The notes under the pieces: model-generated
What the model saw: the letters and a program-made list of their open reading frames with translations, nothing else
Database searches by the model: none
What the model was told of the DNA's origin: nothing
NCBI GenBank assembly: GCA_005788175.1
Contig: SXYX01000006.1
Span: forward strand, 1-64,000
From: Acidobacteriota bacterium
Lineage (GTDB): Bacteria > Acidobacteriota > Holophagae > Holophagales > Holophagaceae
DNA length: 64,000 nucleotides
Direction of reading: 5' to 3'
In this document: positions 7,860-16,882 of the stretch, piece after piece
Layout: every line of letters begins with the position of its first letter
How positions within the stretch are numbered: the stretch's first letter is position 1
Position numbers and translations under genes: made by a program

Positions 7860-10477
7860 TTTTCCGTATCTAAGCCACCTGCATTAAACCTTAGGATGCG
7901 TTTAACTTCATTCTGTAATTGTTCAGATGAAAGTTCATTTGTCCGACGCTTAGGAGCCTTTAGCTTAGGAAGTTCTTCCCGTGATTGTTCTTCTTGTGGC
8001 TCAATACGATAAAGATGAGTGATAATTTCATCTTCAAAGCCATACCGCATTTCCTGAAAATAATCAAAACTCTCTCGTTTGTATTCAACCAAGGGATCTT
8101 TTTGGCCATATCCCCTGAATCCAATGGCCTCCTTGAGATGATCCATAACTAGAAGATGGCGTTTCCATGCTGCATCAATGATTTGAATGATTGATATCTT
8201 TTCATGCCATCGCAGCATTTCTGGTCTTTGAAAACGAAGTTCTTTTTGGTCATATCTTTCTTTCATTGCTTGGTTAATCTGAATTACAGCTTGTGCTGAA
8301 TCTACTGGCAGTGTTGCTTGATCAATTGAAGGAGATCCGAAAAGTTGTATTAAGCGATCAGAAAAATGCTGGGGGTTTCGTGTAGCGACAGTGGCACACA
8401 ACTGATGGTGTAGGCCCTCTATAATTTCGAATGAAATCTGTTGAATATATTCCTTGGTATTCCCTTTGAGAATGTCATTTCTCAAATTATAGAAAAAGAT
8501 ACGTTGTTTGTTCATTACGTCATCGTATTCAAGTAAATGTTTTCGAATCTCAAAGTGATGAGTCTCAACTCTCTTTTGGCTCTTTTCAATGGAGGAGCTG
8601 ACCATTCGACTTTCAATGGGTTCATCGTCGTTGAGACCAAAAGCACCCATGAGAGTTTTAATCCTCTCCCCACCAAATATGCGCATTAAATCGTCTTCTA
8701 GGCTCAAAAAGAATCTTGATGAGCCCGGATCGCCTTGACGACCTGCACGGCCTCGGAGCTGGTTATCAATTCGACGACTTTCATGACGTTCGGTGCCTAA
8801 AATATGTAAGCCTCCGATACCAATAACCTCTTGCTTTTCTTTTTCAGTCTCGACTTGTAGACGTGCGAGAGTTTGCCTATACTCGGGGGTTTCTTGATTA
8901 TCTTGATCATAAACATCTTTTTTAGATTGAAGATGTTCATTTTTCGCCAGCGCTTCAGGATTACCACCAAGTAGAATATCTGTTCCTCGACCCGCCATAT
9001 TGGTTGCAATAGTTACAGCCTTCTTGCGTCCTGCTTGCGCAATAATCTCCGCTTCTTTTTCATGATGCTTAGCGTTGAGCACTACATGCTTAATACCAGA
9101 TTTCTTCAATTCTCTTGCAAGCATTTCACTACTTTCAATACTGGCGGTACCGATAAGAATAGGTTGACCTATTTCATTGAGTTTTTGAACTTCCCCAACA
9201 ATCGCCTTGATCTTAGCAGCAGCTGTTGCAAAAACCATATCGGAGTAGTCACTTCGAATCATGGGCTGATTTGTAGGGATTACAACGACTTCAAGTTTAT
9301 AAATTTGATAAAATTCCTTAGCTTCTGTTTCTGCTGTTCCAGTCATACCGGACAGGCGCTTGTACATTCGGAAAAAGTTTTGAAACGTGACGGTTGCTAA
9401 AGTTTGGTTTTCAGCATTAACTTCAACACCCTCTTTGGCTTCAATGGCCTGATGAAGACCATTGGACCAACGGCGTCCTGGCATAAGACGACCTGTGAAT
9501 TCATCAACGATAACCACTTCTTTGCCCTTGCCTTCAGTTTTATTTGACACCATGTACTCTTTATCTCGGAAATACATGTGGTGGGCTAATAATGCTTGGC
9601 TAAGTCCGTGAAGACGCTCGATATTATTCGGATCATAAAGATTACCGACTCCTAGTAATTCCTCGGCGCGTCGAATACCTGCATCGGTTAAAACAACTTG
9701 CCGATCTTTTTCTTCGATTTTGAAATCTGTATCGCGACTTAATTTAGGGATAATCGCATCTATTTTATGGTACTTAGACGTATCTTCTTCACTCGAGCCC
9801 GCAATAATAAGAGGGGTTCTAGCTTCATCGATCAGAATACTATCTACTTCATCAACAATAGAGAAATGGAAGCCGCGCTGACAAAAATCAGCGAGGTCCC
9901 ATTTCATGTTGTCGCGCAAGTAGTCAAAGCCGATTTCATTATTAGTAGCGTATGTAATATCTTTTCCGTATGCCTCGCGTCTCTCGTCGTCGCTGAGGCC
10001 ATGTTGAATTACCCCGACAGTTAGCCCTAACCACGAATAGAGGCGCCCCATCCACTCTGCATCTCGACGTGCAAGATAGTCGTTCACCGTTACTAAGTGG
10101 GCGCCCTTACCTGCTAGAGCATTTAAATAAAGGGGAAGTGTCGCAGTTAGCGTCTTACCCTCTCCAGTGCGCATCTCAGCTATTTTACCTTCATGGAGGA
10201 CAATCCCGCCGATAAGCTGAACATCGAAGTGACGCATACGGAGGACGCGTTTGGAGGCCTCACGCACCACAGCAAAAACTTCAGGTAAGATGTCATCTAG
10301 CGTTTGTCCCTGGCTTAATAAATCTCTGAAGTAAGGTGTTTTGGCCCTTAAATCCTGATCCGACAAGGATTGTATAGTAGATTCAAACTGATTGACTAAT
10401 TGGACAATTTTCCAAAGTCTTTTAAGTTCGCGGTCATTTTTTGACCCTACAATTTTTTTAATTAGGCTATCGATCAT
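7856..10477 (-). CDS. secA: Preprotein translocase ATPase SecA
   Basis: Motor ATPase that drives unfolded preproteins through SecYEG. Walker A MRTGEGKTLTATL, Walker B IVDEVDSILIDEARTPL, the preprotein cross-linking region, TNMAGRGTDILLGG and LRGRAGRQGDPGSSRFFLSL are all present in order. The frame is open to 10585, but the start is placed at ATG 10477 (MIDSLIKKIVGSKNDR), which matches where family members begin and gives 873 residues. The C-terminus ends in a charged stretch followed by a Gly-rich tail without the zinc-binding SEC-C motif (CxCxSGxxxxxC[HC]) found in SecB-binding SecAs. It stands alone on its strand. Its partner SecG is encoded at 27980. Confidence 0.97.
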   Translation of the reverse strand: MIDSLIKKIVGSKNDRELKRLWKIVQLVNQFESTIQSLSDQDLRAKTPYFRDLLSQGQTLDDILPEVFAVVREASKRVLRMRHFDVQLIGGIVLHEGKIAEMRTGEGKTLTATLPLYLNALAGKGAHLVTVNDYLARRDAEWMGRLYSWLGLTVGVIQHGLSDDERREAYGKDITYATNNEIGFDYLRDNMKWDLADFCQRGFHFSIVDEVDSILIDEARTPLIIAGSSEEDTSKYHKIDAIIPKLSRDTDFKIEEKDRQVVLTDAGIRRAEELLGVGNLYDPNNIERLHGLSQALLAHHMYFRDKEYMVSNKTEGKGKEVVIVDEFTGRLMPGRRWSNGLHQAIEAKEGVEVNAENQTLATVTFQNFFRMYKRLSGMTGTAETEAKEFYQIYKLEVVVIPTNQPMIRSDYSDMVFATAAAKIKAIVGEVQKLNEIGQPILIGTASIESSEMLARELKKSGIKHVVLNAKHHEKEAEIIAQAGRKKAVTIATNMAGRGTDILLGGNPEALAKNEHLQSKKDVYDQDNQETPEYRQTLARLQVETEKEKQEVIGIGGLHILGTERHESRRIDNQLRGRAGRQGDPGSSRFFLSLEDDLMRIFGGERIKTLMGAFGLNDDEPIESRMVSSSIEKSQKRVETHHFEIRKHLLEYDDVMNKQRIFFYNLRNDILKGNTKEYIQQISFEIIEGLHHQLCATVATRNPQHFSDRLIQLFGSPSIDQATLPVDSAQAVIQINQAMKERYDQKELRFQRPEMLRWHEKISIIQIIDAAWKRHLLVMDHLKEAIGFRGYGQKDPLVEYKRESFDYFQEMRYGFEDEIITHLYRIEPQEEQSREELPKLKAPKRRTNELSSEQLQNEVKRILRFNAGGLDTEN

Positions 10478-10647
10478 TATGTACTTAGATCCAATAAATA
10501 GGATCTTTAAGTGTATCGCTAAACTGTTCATGGGGCTCGTTAGAAAGCCATGGATTGCCCTTCTTCTGTTGATCTCAACCCTCAAGTAGAACTTCCTTTA
10601 CTAGGTGAATTCTGCGAAAATGAAATCTATCAACTGGAGAGAGAATA

Positions 10648-11067
10648 ATGGCTATCGAGCGAACTTTTGCCATCATTAAGCCGGATGCCGTTGCATCTCG
10701 TTTCTCTGGACAGATCATTCAAGCTATTGAAGACTCTGGTTTACAAATCATTGGCCTTAAAAGAGCCCGTCTGACCCCCGGTATTTGTAAGGGTTTCTAT
10801 CATGAGCACGTGAGTAAAGGTTTTTATGCTGAATTAGAAGCATTCATGACAGAAGGACCTGTCATTCTTATGTGTCTCTCCGGAGATGATGCTATAAAAA
10901 AATGGAGAGATTTAATGGGGGCAACGAATCCTGCTAATGCTCAAAATGGATCACTTAGAAAAAAATTTGGAACGTCTATCGGGCGAAATGCTACCCACGG
11001 ATCAGATTCACCTACGAGCGCAGCGTTTGAGGTTTCCTATTTTTTCGATTCTTCAGAACTCAATTAA
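10648..11067 (+). CDS. ndk: Nucleoside diphosphate kinase
   Basis: Transfers the gamma phosphate of ATP to (d)NDPs through a phospho-histidine. ERTFAIIKPDAVAS opens the protein, and the active-site histidine is in GRNATHGSDS near residue 117. At 139 residues it is full length. A GGAGAGAG ribosome-binding sequence lies just before ATG 10648. It is divergent from secA and converges on proS, sharing the four-base double stop TTAA (11064-11067). Confidence 0.97.
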   Translation: MAIERTFAIIKPDAVASRFSGQIIQAIEDSGLQIIGLKRARLTPGICKGFYHEHVSKGFYAELEAFMTEGPVILMCLSGDDAIKKWRDLMGATNPANAQNGSLRKKFGTSIGRNATHGSDSPTSAAFEVSYFFDSSELN

Positions 11068-12818
11068 TCAAACGTTTTATTAATATCATAAATTACGGAT
11101 TGAAGTTCTTTAATTGGGATTTTAAGTACATCTTTGGTTTTACGATTTCGAATTTCTACGAGTCCATCTTTGAGTCCCTTAGATCCAATAGTGATTCGAT
11201 AGGGTAAGCCTAAAAGATCGGCATCCTTGAATTTTGCTCCAGGACTGAGGGCAGACCTATCATCGATAAGAAATTCTATTCCCTCATTTCTTAGGAAAAC
11301 CTCAAGATCCTCAATGACGGCTGAAGTTTCCGCATTATCAGCATCCAAATTAAGGATATGAAAATGATAAGGTGCAATCGATTCTGGCCAGATAATTCCA
11401 TCTTCGTCATGATTTTGTTCAATGGCTGCTGCAACGGTCCGAGTGATACCAATTCCGTAACACCCCATAACCATTGGTTTTTCTTTTCCGCTCATGTCTA
11501 AAAAATTACATTTCATAGGCAGCGAATATTTAAGGCCTAGCTTAAATACTTGGCCAACTTCAATTCCCCTGAATGATAAATATTTTCCTGCTTCACATCG
11601 AGCGCAGCGATCACCAGCCTCAGCATTATGAATATCTCCCCAGTGTATATTTTTTATATCGCGGTCGGGGGTAAAGCCAAAATGATGAAAGTCTGTTTTA
11701 TTGGCACCACAAGTTAGTCCTGTTTGACCCTTTAATTTAAGGTCGACGATGAATTTGACTTTCTCTAGTCCTACCGGGCCCATGAAGCCTGATTTACATT
11801 GAGTCAGGGACTCTGCTAATTTGAGGTCTAGAGGTTCGATAGATTTAGCCTGAAGTGCATTTTTCATTTTTACTAAATTCAGCTCATAAGCCCCACCGAT
11901 CACGGCTCCCCAAATTGATTCCTTATCCGAATAATCTAAGATTTTCATCAAATAAAGTTTAGTCGTTTTTTCAAGGGGTACTCCTTGGGGGTGATCGGTA
12001 TCAACCATATGATGCGCTTGATCAACTAGTCCCACAATTCCTGGCGTTGAGAAATGACATTGCTTTAGAGCAACAGGAGCCTCGGGAGCAGAAGAAATAG
12101 GGCGACATTCTGTTTTCTCTAAATTCGACGTATAGTCGCAGTGACTGCAGCTGAGGATCGCATCTTCTCCGCTATCAGCTAAGACATGGAATTCGTGGGT
12201 GAACGATCCCCCAATCGCACCACTATCAGCTTCTACTGGCCTAAAAGCAAGACCTATGCGGGTGAAAATGCGCTTGTAGGTCTCGAACATATTCCAGTAC
12301 TCTCGGTCGCAATCTGTATCATCGACATGAAAGGAATATCCATCTTTCATAATGAATTCTCGGCCCCTTTGGAGTCCGAAGCGTGGTCGAATTTCATCTC
12401 TAAATTTGGTTTGAACCTGGAACACATTGATAGGAAGTTGTTTGTAACTTTTGATGGTCTTACGAACCATATCAGTAACCACTTCTTCATGAGTGGGCCC
12501 TAGGCAAAAATCATTATCTTTACGGTCCTTAAAACGTAAGAGCTCTTTACCGTAGGCCCCCCAACGTCCACTTTCAATCCAAAGGTCGGAAGGTTGAACG
12601 AAAGGCATGAGCAATTCTTGACAACCTGATTTTTCTAATTCCTCGCGAACAATAGATTCAAACTTCTTAATAGCCCTGAGGAGGAGAGGAAAATAGCTAT
12701 AAACTCCCGAGGAGAGCTTTAAGAGCATGCCCGATCGCATCATTAATTGATGACTAATGACTTCTGCGTCTTTAGGAATTTCGCGGTGGGTTTGGAATAA
12801 GAATTTAGATTGGCGCAT
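11064..12818 (-). CDS. proS: Prolyl-tRNA synthetase (bacterial type with editing insertion)
   Basis: Class II synthetase charging tRNA-Pro. Motif 2 (GPTHEEVVTDMVR), an FRDEIRPRFGLQRGREFIMKD region and motif 3 (VMGCYGIGITRTVAAAIEQN) are evident, followed by an anticodon-binding domain. The 584-residue length includes the YbaK-like insertion domain between motifs 2 and 3 that edits Ala-tRNA-Pro. It follows the yqeY-like gene by five bases on the same strand, so the two form a small operon. Its stop shares four bases with convergent ndk. Confidence 0.96.
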   Translation of the reverse strand: MRQSKFLFQTHREIPKDAEVISHQLMMRSGMLLKLSSGVYSYFPLLLRAIKKFESIVREELEKSGCQELLMPFVQPSDLWIESGRWGAYGKELLRFKDRKDNDFCLGPTHEEVVTDMVRKTIKSYKQLPINVFQVQTKFRDEIRPRFGLQRGREFIMKDGYSFHVDDTDCDREYWNMFETYKRIFTRIGLAFRPVEADSGAIGGSFTHEFHVLADSGEDAILSCSHCDYTSNLEKTECRPISSAPEAPVALKQCHFSTPGIVGLVDQAHHMVDTDHPQGVPLEKTTKLYLMKILDYSDKESIWGAVIGGAYELNLVKMKNALQAKSIEPLDLKLAESLTQCKSGFMGPVGLEKVKFIVDLKLKGQTGLTCGANKTDFHHFGFTPDRDIKNIHWGDIHNAEAGDRCARCEAGKYLSFRGIEVGQVFKLGLKYSLPMKCNFLDMSGKEKPMVMGCYGIGITRTVAAAIEQNHDEDGIIWPESIAPYHFHILNLDADNAETSAVIEDLEVFLRNEGIEFLIDDRSALSPGAKFKDADLLGLPYRITIGSKGLKDGLVEIRNRKTKDVLKIPIKELQSVIYDINKTFD

Positions 12819-12823
12819 AGGCT

Positions 12824-13276
12824 TTAAGAATTCAAAAGCTGTGCAACGAGGGAACTTGCTAATTTTCCATCGTAGTTTCCAGCGTGCTCAGACTGCAGAT
12901 ACTTCATCACTTTGCCTAAATCTTTAATATTGTGGGCCTGAGTAGCCCCCATGGCTACTTGAATAGCTTGGTGAAGCTCTGATTCCGTCATTTGTTTAGG
13001 CAGGTAGATATGTAGAAGATCAATTTCAAGTTGTTCAGCGGCAGCGCGCTCATGTTGTCCAACTGACTTGAATTGATCAATGCTGTCTAGTCGAGACTTA
13101 ACAAGTCTTTTAATAACAGCTAAGCATTCAGGAGAAGTAAGTTCTCCTTGGGGGCCCAAGCCTTTCGCTATACTTTCATTTCTCAGAGATGCTATAGCCA
13201 TGCGTAGGACTTGAACATGCATAGTCTTTTTTTCGAGCATCGCCTTTTTTAAATCAGCTTGGATTTGATTCAGCAT
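12824..13276 (-). CDS. GatB/YqeY domain-containing protein
   Basis: A 150-residue helical YqeY protein, related to the tRNA-binding tail domain of the GatB amidotransferase subunit. Recognisable are the MLNQIQADLKKAMLEKKTM start, LRMAIASLRNESIAKG, a central IDQFKSVGQHERAAAEQLEI helix, YLPKQMTESEL and the KVMKYLQSEHAGNYDGKLAS end. The exact function of stand-alone YqeY is not established; an effect on aminoacyl-tRNA is suspected. The position immediately upstream of proS (5 bases) fits a translation-related role but does not prove it. Confidence 0.88.
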   Translation of the reverse strand: MLNQIQADLKKAMLEKKTMHVQVLRMAIASLRNESIAKGLGPQGELTSPECLAVIKRLVKSRLDSIDQFKSVGQHERAAAEQLEIDLLHIYLPKQMTESELHQAIQVAMGATQAHNIKDLGKVMKYLQSEHAGNYDGKLASSLVAQLLNS

Positions 13277-13358
13277 AGAGTTCCTTACGCAACCTAGAGC
13301 TACGCTTTCTTAAGATTATCCCCAAACCCGTAAATAAGTGTCTAATTAACTGAGGTTC

Positions 13359-13613
13359 TTAGATTTTATTGTATTTTATGACTTCAACAGGGCATCCTGC
13401 CGCTGCAGCAATAATGCTGTCTTCAAGAGAGGTTTGAAGATCGGAATTGAGTTCAGCTTTTTCATCACGGTTTTCGGATTCCACACCATCTTGACGAACA
13501 CCATCACGAATCGTGCAAGTGGTATCAGTCACATGGAACACGTCTGGGCATTCTGCTTCACATGCATTGCAAACAATACAACCTTCTTCGATCCAAACTG
13601 AGGTTATGGGCAT
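13359..13613 (-). CDS. Single-cluster [4Fe-4S] ferredoxin
   Basis: Small acidic electron carrier of 84 residues. The motif C12-IV-C15-NA-C18-EAE-C22-P, plus a remote Cys-Pro (AAGCPVEVIKY near the C-terminus), gives one cluster site; an additional Cys33 is probably not a ligand. Compared with the usual form of this family (about 60-75 residues), there is an extra acidic stretch between residues about 40 and 62 (GVESENRDEKAELNSDLQ). The gene stands alone between yqeY and divergent thiL. No partner oxidoreductase is adjacent, so its electron donor and acceptor are unknown. Confidence 0.9.
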   Translation of the reverse strand: MPITSVWIEEGCIVCNACEAECPDVFHVTDTTCTIRDGVRQDGVESENRDEKAELNSDLQTSLEDSIIAAAAGCPVEVIKYNKI

Positions 13614-13696
13614 ATCTACTCCTGAGACACTATTATTTTATCGAATTTTAGATTTTTTTCTCATTAGTTTTTTATAGATCGAGTCAAGATAACATC

Positions 13697-14596
13697 ATGG
13701 CATTGTGGACTGAAAACTCTATTATCGAGAAAGCGAGGCGACTTCTGCCTGGCGGCGAATTCTTAGTAGATGATTGTGGCCTTCTTGCATTGGAATCTAG
13801 ACAAAGGCTAATTATCTCCACGGATTCAATGCAAGAGGGAACGCATTTCAATCTCAACTGGCACCCACCTCGTCTGCTTGCACGAAAACTATTGAATGTT
13901 AATCTTTCTGACATTGACGCCTCGGGGGGTGTTCCCTTGGGTTTTACCTTCAACTTTGGGCTCTCTCCCGATATCGCTGAGGGATGGATCGATACTTTTC
14001 TTGAAAGCTTAGGTGACTGTGCCCGAGGCCACGCCATTAAAGTATTTGGGGGAGATACTTTTAGAAGTTCTCAAGGACTACATTTAACGGCTACTGTTTT
14101 GGGACGAGTAGATCGCCATTTAACTCGATCAGGAATCAAGATGGGAGACAGTATTTATATTGACGGTCAATTGGGCCTTAGTCATGAAGGGCTGTGTGCA
14201 CTCCGATCAGGTGAGCGTTGGAACGATCAGAATATTAGCCCTGCCCTTTCCCAACACCTTGATCCTAGAATCAATATTGGACTAGGCGTAGCCTTGGCAC
14301 AAATTCCAGAAGTACATGCCTGTATGGATCTTTCTGACGGCTTATCAAAGGATTTAGCTATACTTGCTGAAATCAATCAAACAACTATTCGTATGGCTCG
14401 ATCCTTTATTGATTCAGAACTTCATGGCGGTGAAGATTATCTTCGTTTATTCGCTTCCTCCCTAACACTAGAGGAACTGAGCAAACGCTTTCCTTTTGGT
14501 TTCGAGCGAATCGCACAGGTTGAAGCGTTTCAGGGCTCTTTTTTGATTGATTCATTGGGGCAAAGGATCGAAAACCATACCTTTAATCATTTTTAA
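13697..14596 (+). CDS. thiL: Thiamine-monophosphate kinase
   Basis: Phosphorylates thiamine monophosphate to thiamine diphosphate. Family marks in order are VDDCGLL (metal and ATP site, usually GDDAA), STDSMQEGTHF, FGGDTF, MDLSDGLSKDL and the C-terminal HGGEDYLRLF. At 299 residues it is slightly short of the usual 310-330. It is divergent from the ferredoxin gene and 63 bases upstream of recR. With thiD at 16061 it gives two separated thiamine genes in the window, and no thiE, thiC or thiG is present here. Confidence 0.92.
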   Translation: MALWTENSIIEKARRLLPGGEFLVDDCGLLALESRQRLIISTDSMQEGTHFNLNWHPPRLLARKLLNVNLSDIDASGGVPLGFTFNFGLSPDIAEGWIDTFLESLGDCARGHAIKVFGGDTFRSSQGLHLTATVLGRVDRHLTRSGIKMGDSIYIDGQLGLSHEGLCALRSGERWNDQNISPALSQHLDPRINIGLGVALAQIPEVHACMDLSDGLSKDLAILAEINQTTIRMARSFIDSELHGGEDYLRLFASSLTLEELSKRFPFGFERIAQVEAFQGSFLIDSLGQRIENHTFNHF

Positions 14597-14659
14597 AAAG
14601 GATAGAGGCTTTAAACTTTAAAAACATGTGCGTCATTTTCTAGAGGCTCCTTATATTTT

Positions 14660-15256
14660 ATGAAACTACCTAAAACACTTGAGTCGGTTGTTGAAGCTCT
14701 ACAATCCCTTCCAGGGGTAGGTCGAAAATCTGCTCAAAGAATGGTGATCTCTCTCTTAAAAGATGGTGCTGCATCGATGAGTAATCTTGGATCTGTGTTG
14801 AGTGACGCTTCGAGTAAATTATGTTTTTGTAGTCAATGCGGAGGTTTTTCAGATCAAAAAGTTTGCACGGTATGCTCCGATGAAAAACGTGACGGTACCT
14901 TGCTGATTATTGTTGCTGAAGCTTCTAATATATTAACGATTGAAAAATCCGGAAAATATAATGGTCACTACCATGCATTAAGCGGGCTAATTTCTCCCCT
15001 TAAAGGAGTGGGGCCCCAGCATCTGCGTATCAAAGAACTAGAAGCGCGAATCTCAAATAAAGCTTTCAAGGAAATTATTATTGCCACAAATCCCACAGTT
15101 GACGGAGAAGCCACCGCTTCCTGGCTTTTAAAAAATCTAAAAACCGAGGGTTTTATTGTGAGCAGGATTGCGCTGGGGCTTCCTTTCGGAAGCGATATTG
15201 AATACGCCGACGAATTAACCTTAGGTCAATCGATACAAGGCCGCACTAAGTTATAG
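14660..15256 (+). CDS. recR: Recombination mediator RecR
   Basis: With RecO it loads RecA on SSB-coated single-stranded DNA at gaps. The helix-hairpin-helix (LPGVGRKSAQRMVISLL, residues 17-33), a four-cysteine zinc finger (CFCSQC plus CTVC, near 54-72) and a Toprim domain (LIIVAEASNI, ATNPTVDGEATASWL) are in the standard order. At 198 residues it is full length. The last 31 bases overlap the 3' end of convergent truA. Confidence 0.96.
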   Translation: MKLPKTLESVVEALQSLPGVGRKSAQRMVISLLKDGAASMSNLGSVLSDASSKLCFCSQCGGFSDQKVCTVCSDEKRDGTLLIIVAEASNILTIEKSGKYNGHYHALSGLISPLKGVGPQHLRIKELEARISNKAFKEIIIATNPTVDGEATASWLLKNLKTEGFIVSRIALGLPFGSDIEYADELTLGQSIQGRTKL

Positions 15257-16023
15257 GGTTCGTTTAAACCTAATGCTGGATCGAGCCATATTTTTTCGAG
15301 TGTGAGACCATGCGGTGGGGCTGTAGGCCCTGCTTTAGTCCGATCCTTGAATACAAGAATAGAACGCAGGTCGTCTGAAGTAAATTTGTTTTTCATGAAC
15401 TCAACGAGAGTACCTGTAAGAATACGAATTTGATGCATCAAAAATTGATTGCCATCGAATAAAATGCTAAGGCCCTGACTATCTTCAATTAACTCAAAAC
15501 GATAGAGAGTTTTAATAGGCGATAGAGCTACGCATTCAGAGGCACGAAATGAACTGAAGTCGTGAGTTCCTAGATAATATTTAAGGGCTTTATTCATTTC
15601 AAAAAGGTCTATCTGAAAAGATCCTGGAAGGTACCAGCGATGAAAGTTTTCCTTAGGATTTCGTTGAGGCCCTGTGGCTAAACGATAGCAATAACGCTTA
15701 GCGACAACGGCCTTTTTAAAAGTGAAATCCTCAGGCACAGCGTGAATGGTATTAATTTGTATATCGTCGTGTAAATAGGCTTGAATAGCTTTTTTTAAGA
15801 TAGTTAGATCCCATGGTTTTTCAGTTTTAAAAAATACTTTTTGGTCCTCGGCATGAACGCCTGCATCTGTTCGACTAGCCCCTGATGGTAGGCCGACCAT
15901 TGGATCGATATTTTTAAGAGAATTCCAAATAGTCCCTTGTATGGTTGGAAGGGTTGATTGGATTTGAAAGCCAGAATATCTAGTTCCGACGTAGGAGACA
16001 GAGGCTAAATAGAAAGAGGTCAT
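15226..16023 (-). CDS. truA: tRNA pseudouridine(38-40) synthase TruA
   Basis: Makes pseudouridine at positions 38-40 of the tRNA anticodon arm. The catalytic aspartate is in GASRTDAGVHA (residues 48-58), followed by FHRWYLPG and DFSSFRASEC, and GNQFLMHQIRILTGTLVEF near the end. At 265 residues it is typical. It stands alone, divergent from thiD by 37 bases, and its 3' end overlaps that of recR by 31 bases, an unusually long convergent overlap. Confidence 0.95.
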   Translation of the reverse strand: MTSFYLASVSYVGTRYSGFQIQSTLPTIQGTIWNSLKNIDPMVGLPSGASRTDAGVHAEDQKVFFKTEKPWDLTILKKAIQAYLHDDIQINTIHAVPEDFTFKKAVVAKRYCYRLATGPQRNPKENFHRWYLPGSFQIDLFEMNKALKYYLGTHDFSSFRASECVALSPIKTLYRFELIEDSQGLSILFDGNQFLMHQIRILTGTLVEFMKNKFTSDDLRSILVFKDRTKAGPTAPPHGLTLEKIWLDPALGLNEPYNLVRPCID

Positions 16024-16060
16024 TTAAGAAGTTTACAAAGAAGCGGTCACAATACTATAT

Positions 16061-16882
16061 ATGGTTGCTCGTAAACACACTGCTCTATGTTTTAGCGGTC
16101 TAGACCCTTCGGGGGGCGCTGGACTCCTTAGGGATCTATCTGTCCTCAATGACCATCAAATACACGTTATGGCCGTTCTGATGTCCGAAACGGTTCAAAG
16201 CAGCGACGAGTGCAAGGAGATTCAAGGCCCTACTTGCGCTCCGGCGACTATATTCTCTACCCTCGTGCCCTTTTTGCCTGAGGTTTGGGGAGCCAAATTT
16301 GGTCTACTCTCGATTCCAATAGATGAATTGCATCAGTTGATGAAATTACTCAAACAATTTCCGCCTCGATTTTTAATTTGGGATCCCATCATGGGCCCTA
16401 CGCAAGGCGTCGCTCATCATAACGCAGAAGATCTCAAAGAAATCGCTAAGTCAATTGGTTCGACTCATTTTTTTGACCATGATTGGGTAATAAGTCCCAA
16501 TTTGAATGAATTTAAGTTTCTGGCTAATCCCATTGATTCTATGAACGCAGAAGATCTGATCCGTGCATCAAAGCCTATTTTTGATTCTGGATTTACTAAT
16601 GTATGGCTTAAGGGTGGGCATGGATCGAGCGATGTTATTGATGATTACTGGATCTCTGACAAGGAGTGTCATTTAATCGCATCACATCCTCGAAGTCAGA
16701 TCAAACCTAGAGGAACAGGATGTTATTTATCTTCATCGTGGCTTGCCTATAGACTTGGGGGGCTGAGCGCATTTGAATCTGCTCGTCAGGCCACTCTAGA
16801 TCTACAAAACATATGGACACTTGCAGACACGCTACCTAAAAGTTCAAGACCTATTTTGGGGCTTAAAAAGAATTACTCCTGA
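16061..16882 (+). CDS. thiD: Bifunctional hydroxymethylpyrimidine kinase/phosphomethylpyrimidine kinase
   Basis: Phosphorylates HMP and HMP-P for thiamine synthesis. A ribokinase-like fold is shown by SGLDPSGGAGLLRDL near the N-terminus, the substrate-binding SPNLNEFKFL, KGGHG, and the anion-hole RGTGCYLSSSWLAYRL near the C-terminus. At 273 residues it is normal. The central region is more divergent than in proteobacterial ThiD, but all nucleotide-binding elements are present. The stop overlaps convergent dus by ten bases. Confidence 0.92.
   Translation: MVARKHTALCFSGLDPSGGAGLLRDLSVLNDHQIHVMAVLMSETVQSSDECKEIQGPTCAPATIFSTLVPFLPEVWGAKFGLLSIPIDELHQLMKLLKQFPPRFLIWDPIMGPTQGVAHHNAEDLKEIAKSIGSTHFFDHDWVISPNLNEFKFLANPIDSMNAEDLIRASKPIFDSGFTNVWLKGGHGSSDVIDDYWISDKECHLIASHPRSQIKPRGTGCYLSSSWLAYRLGGLSAFESARQATLDLQNIWTLADTLPKSSRPILGLKKNYS

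Noticed and set aside
9035-9400. 121-residue plus-strand frame opposite secA
   Set aside because: Shadow of secA; no ribosome site or recognisable domain.
12186-12503. 105-residue plus-strand frame opposite proS
   Set aside because: Shadow of a complete, well-conserved synthetase gene.
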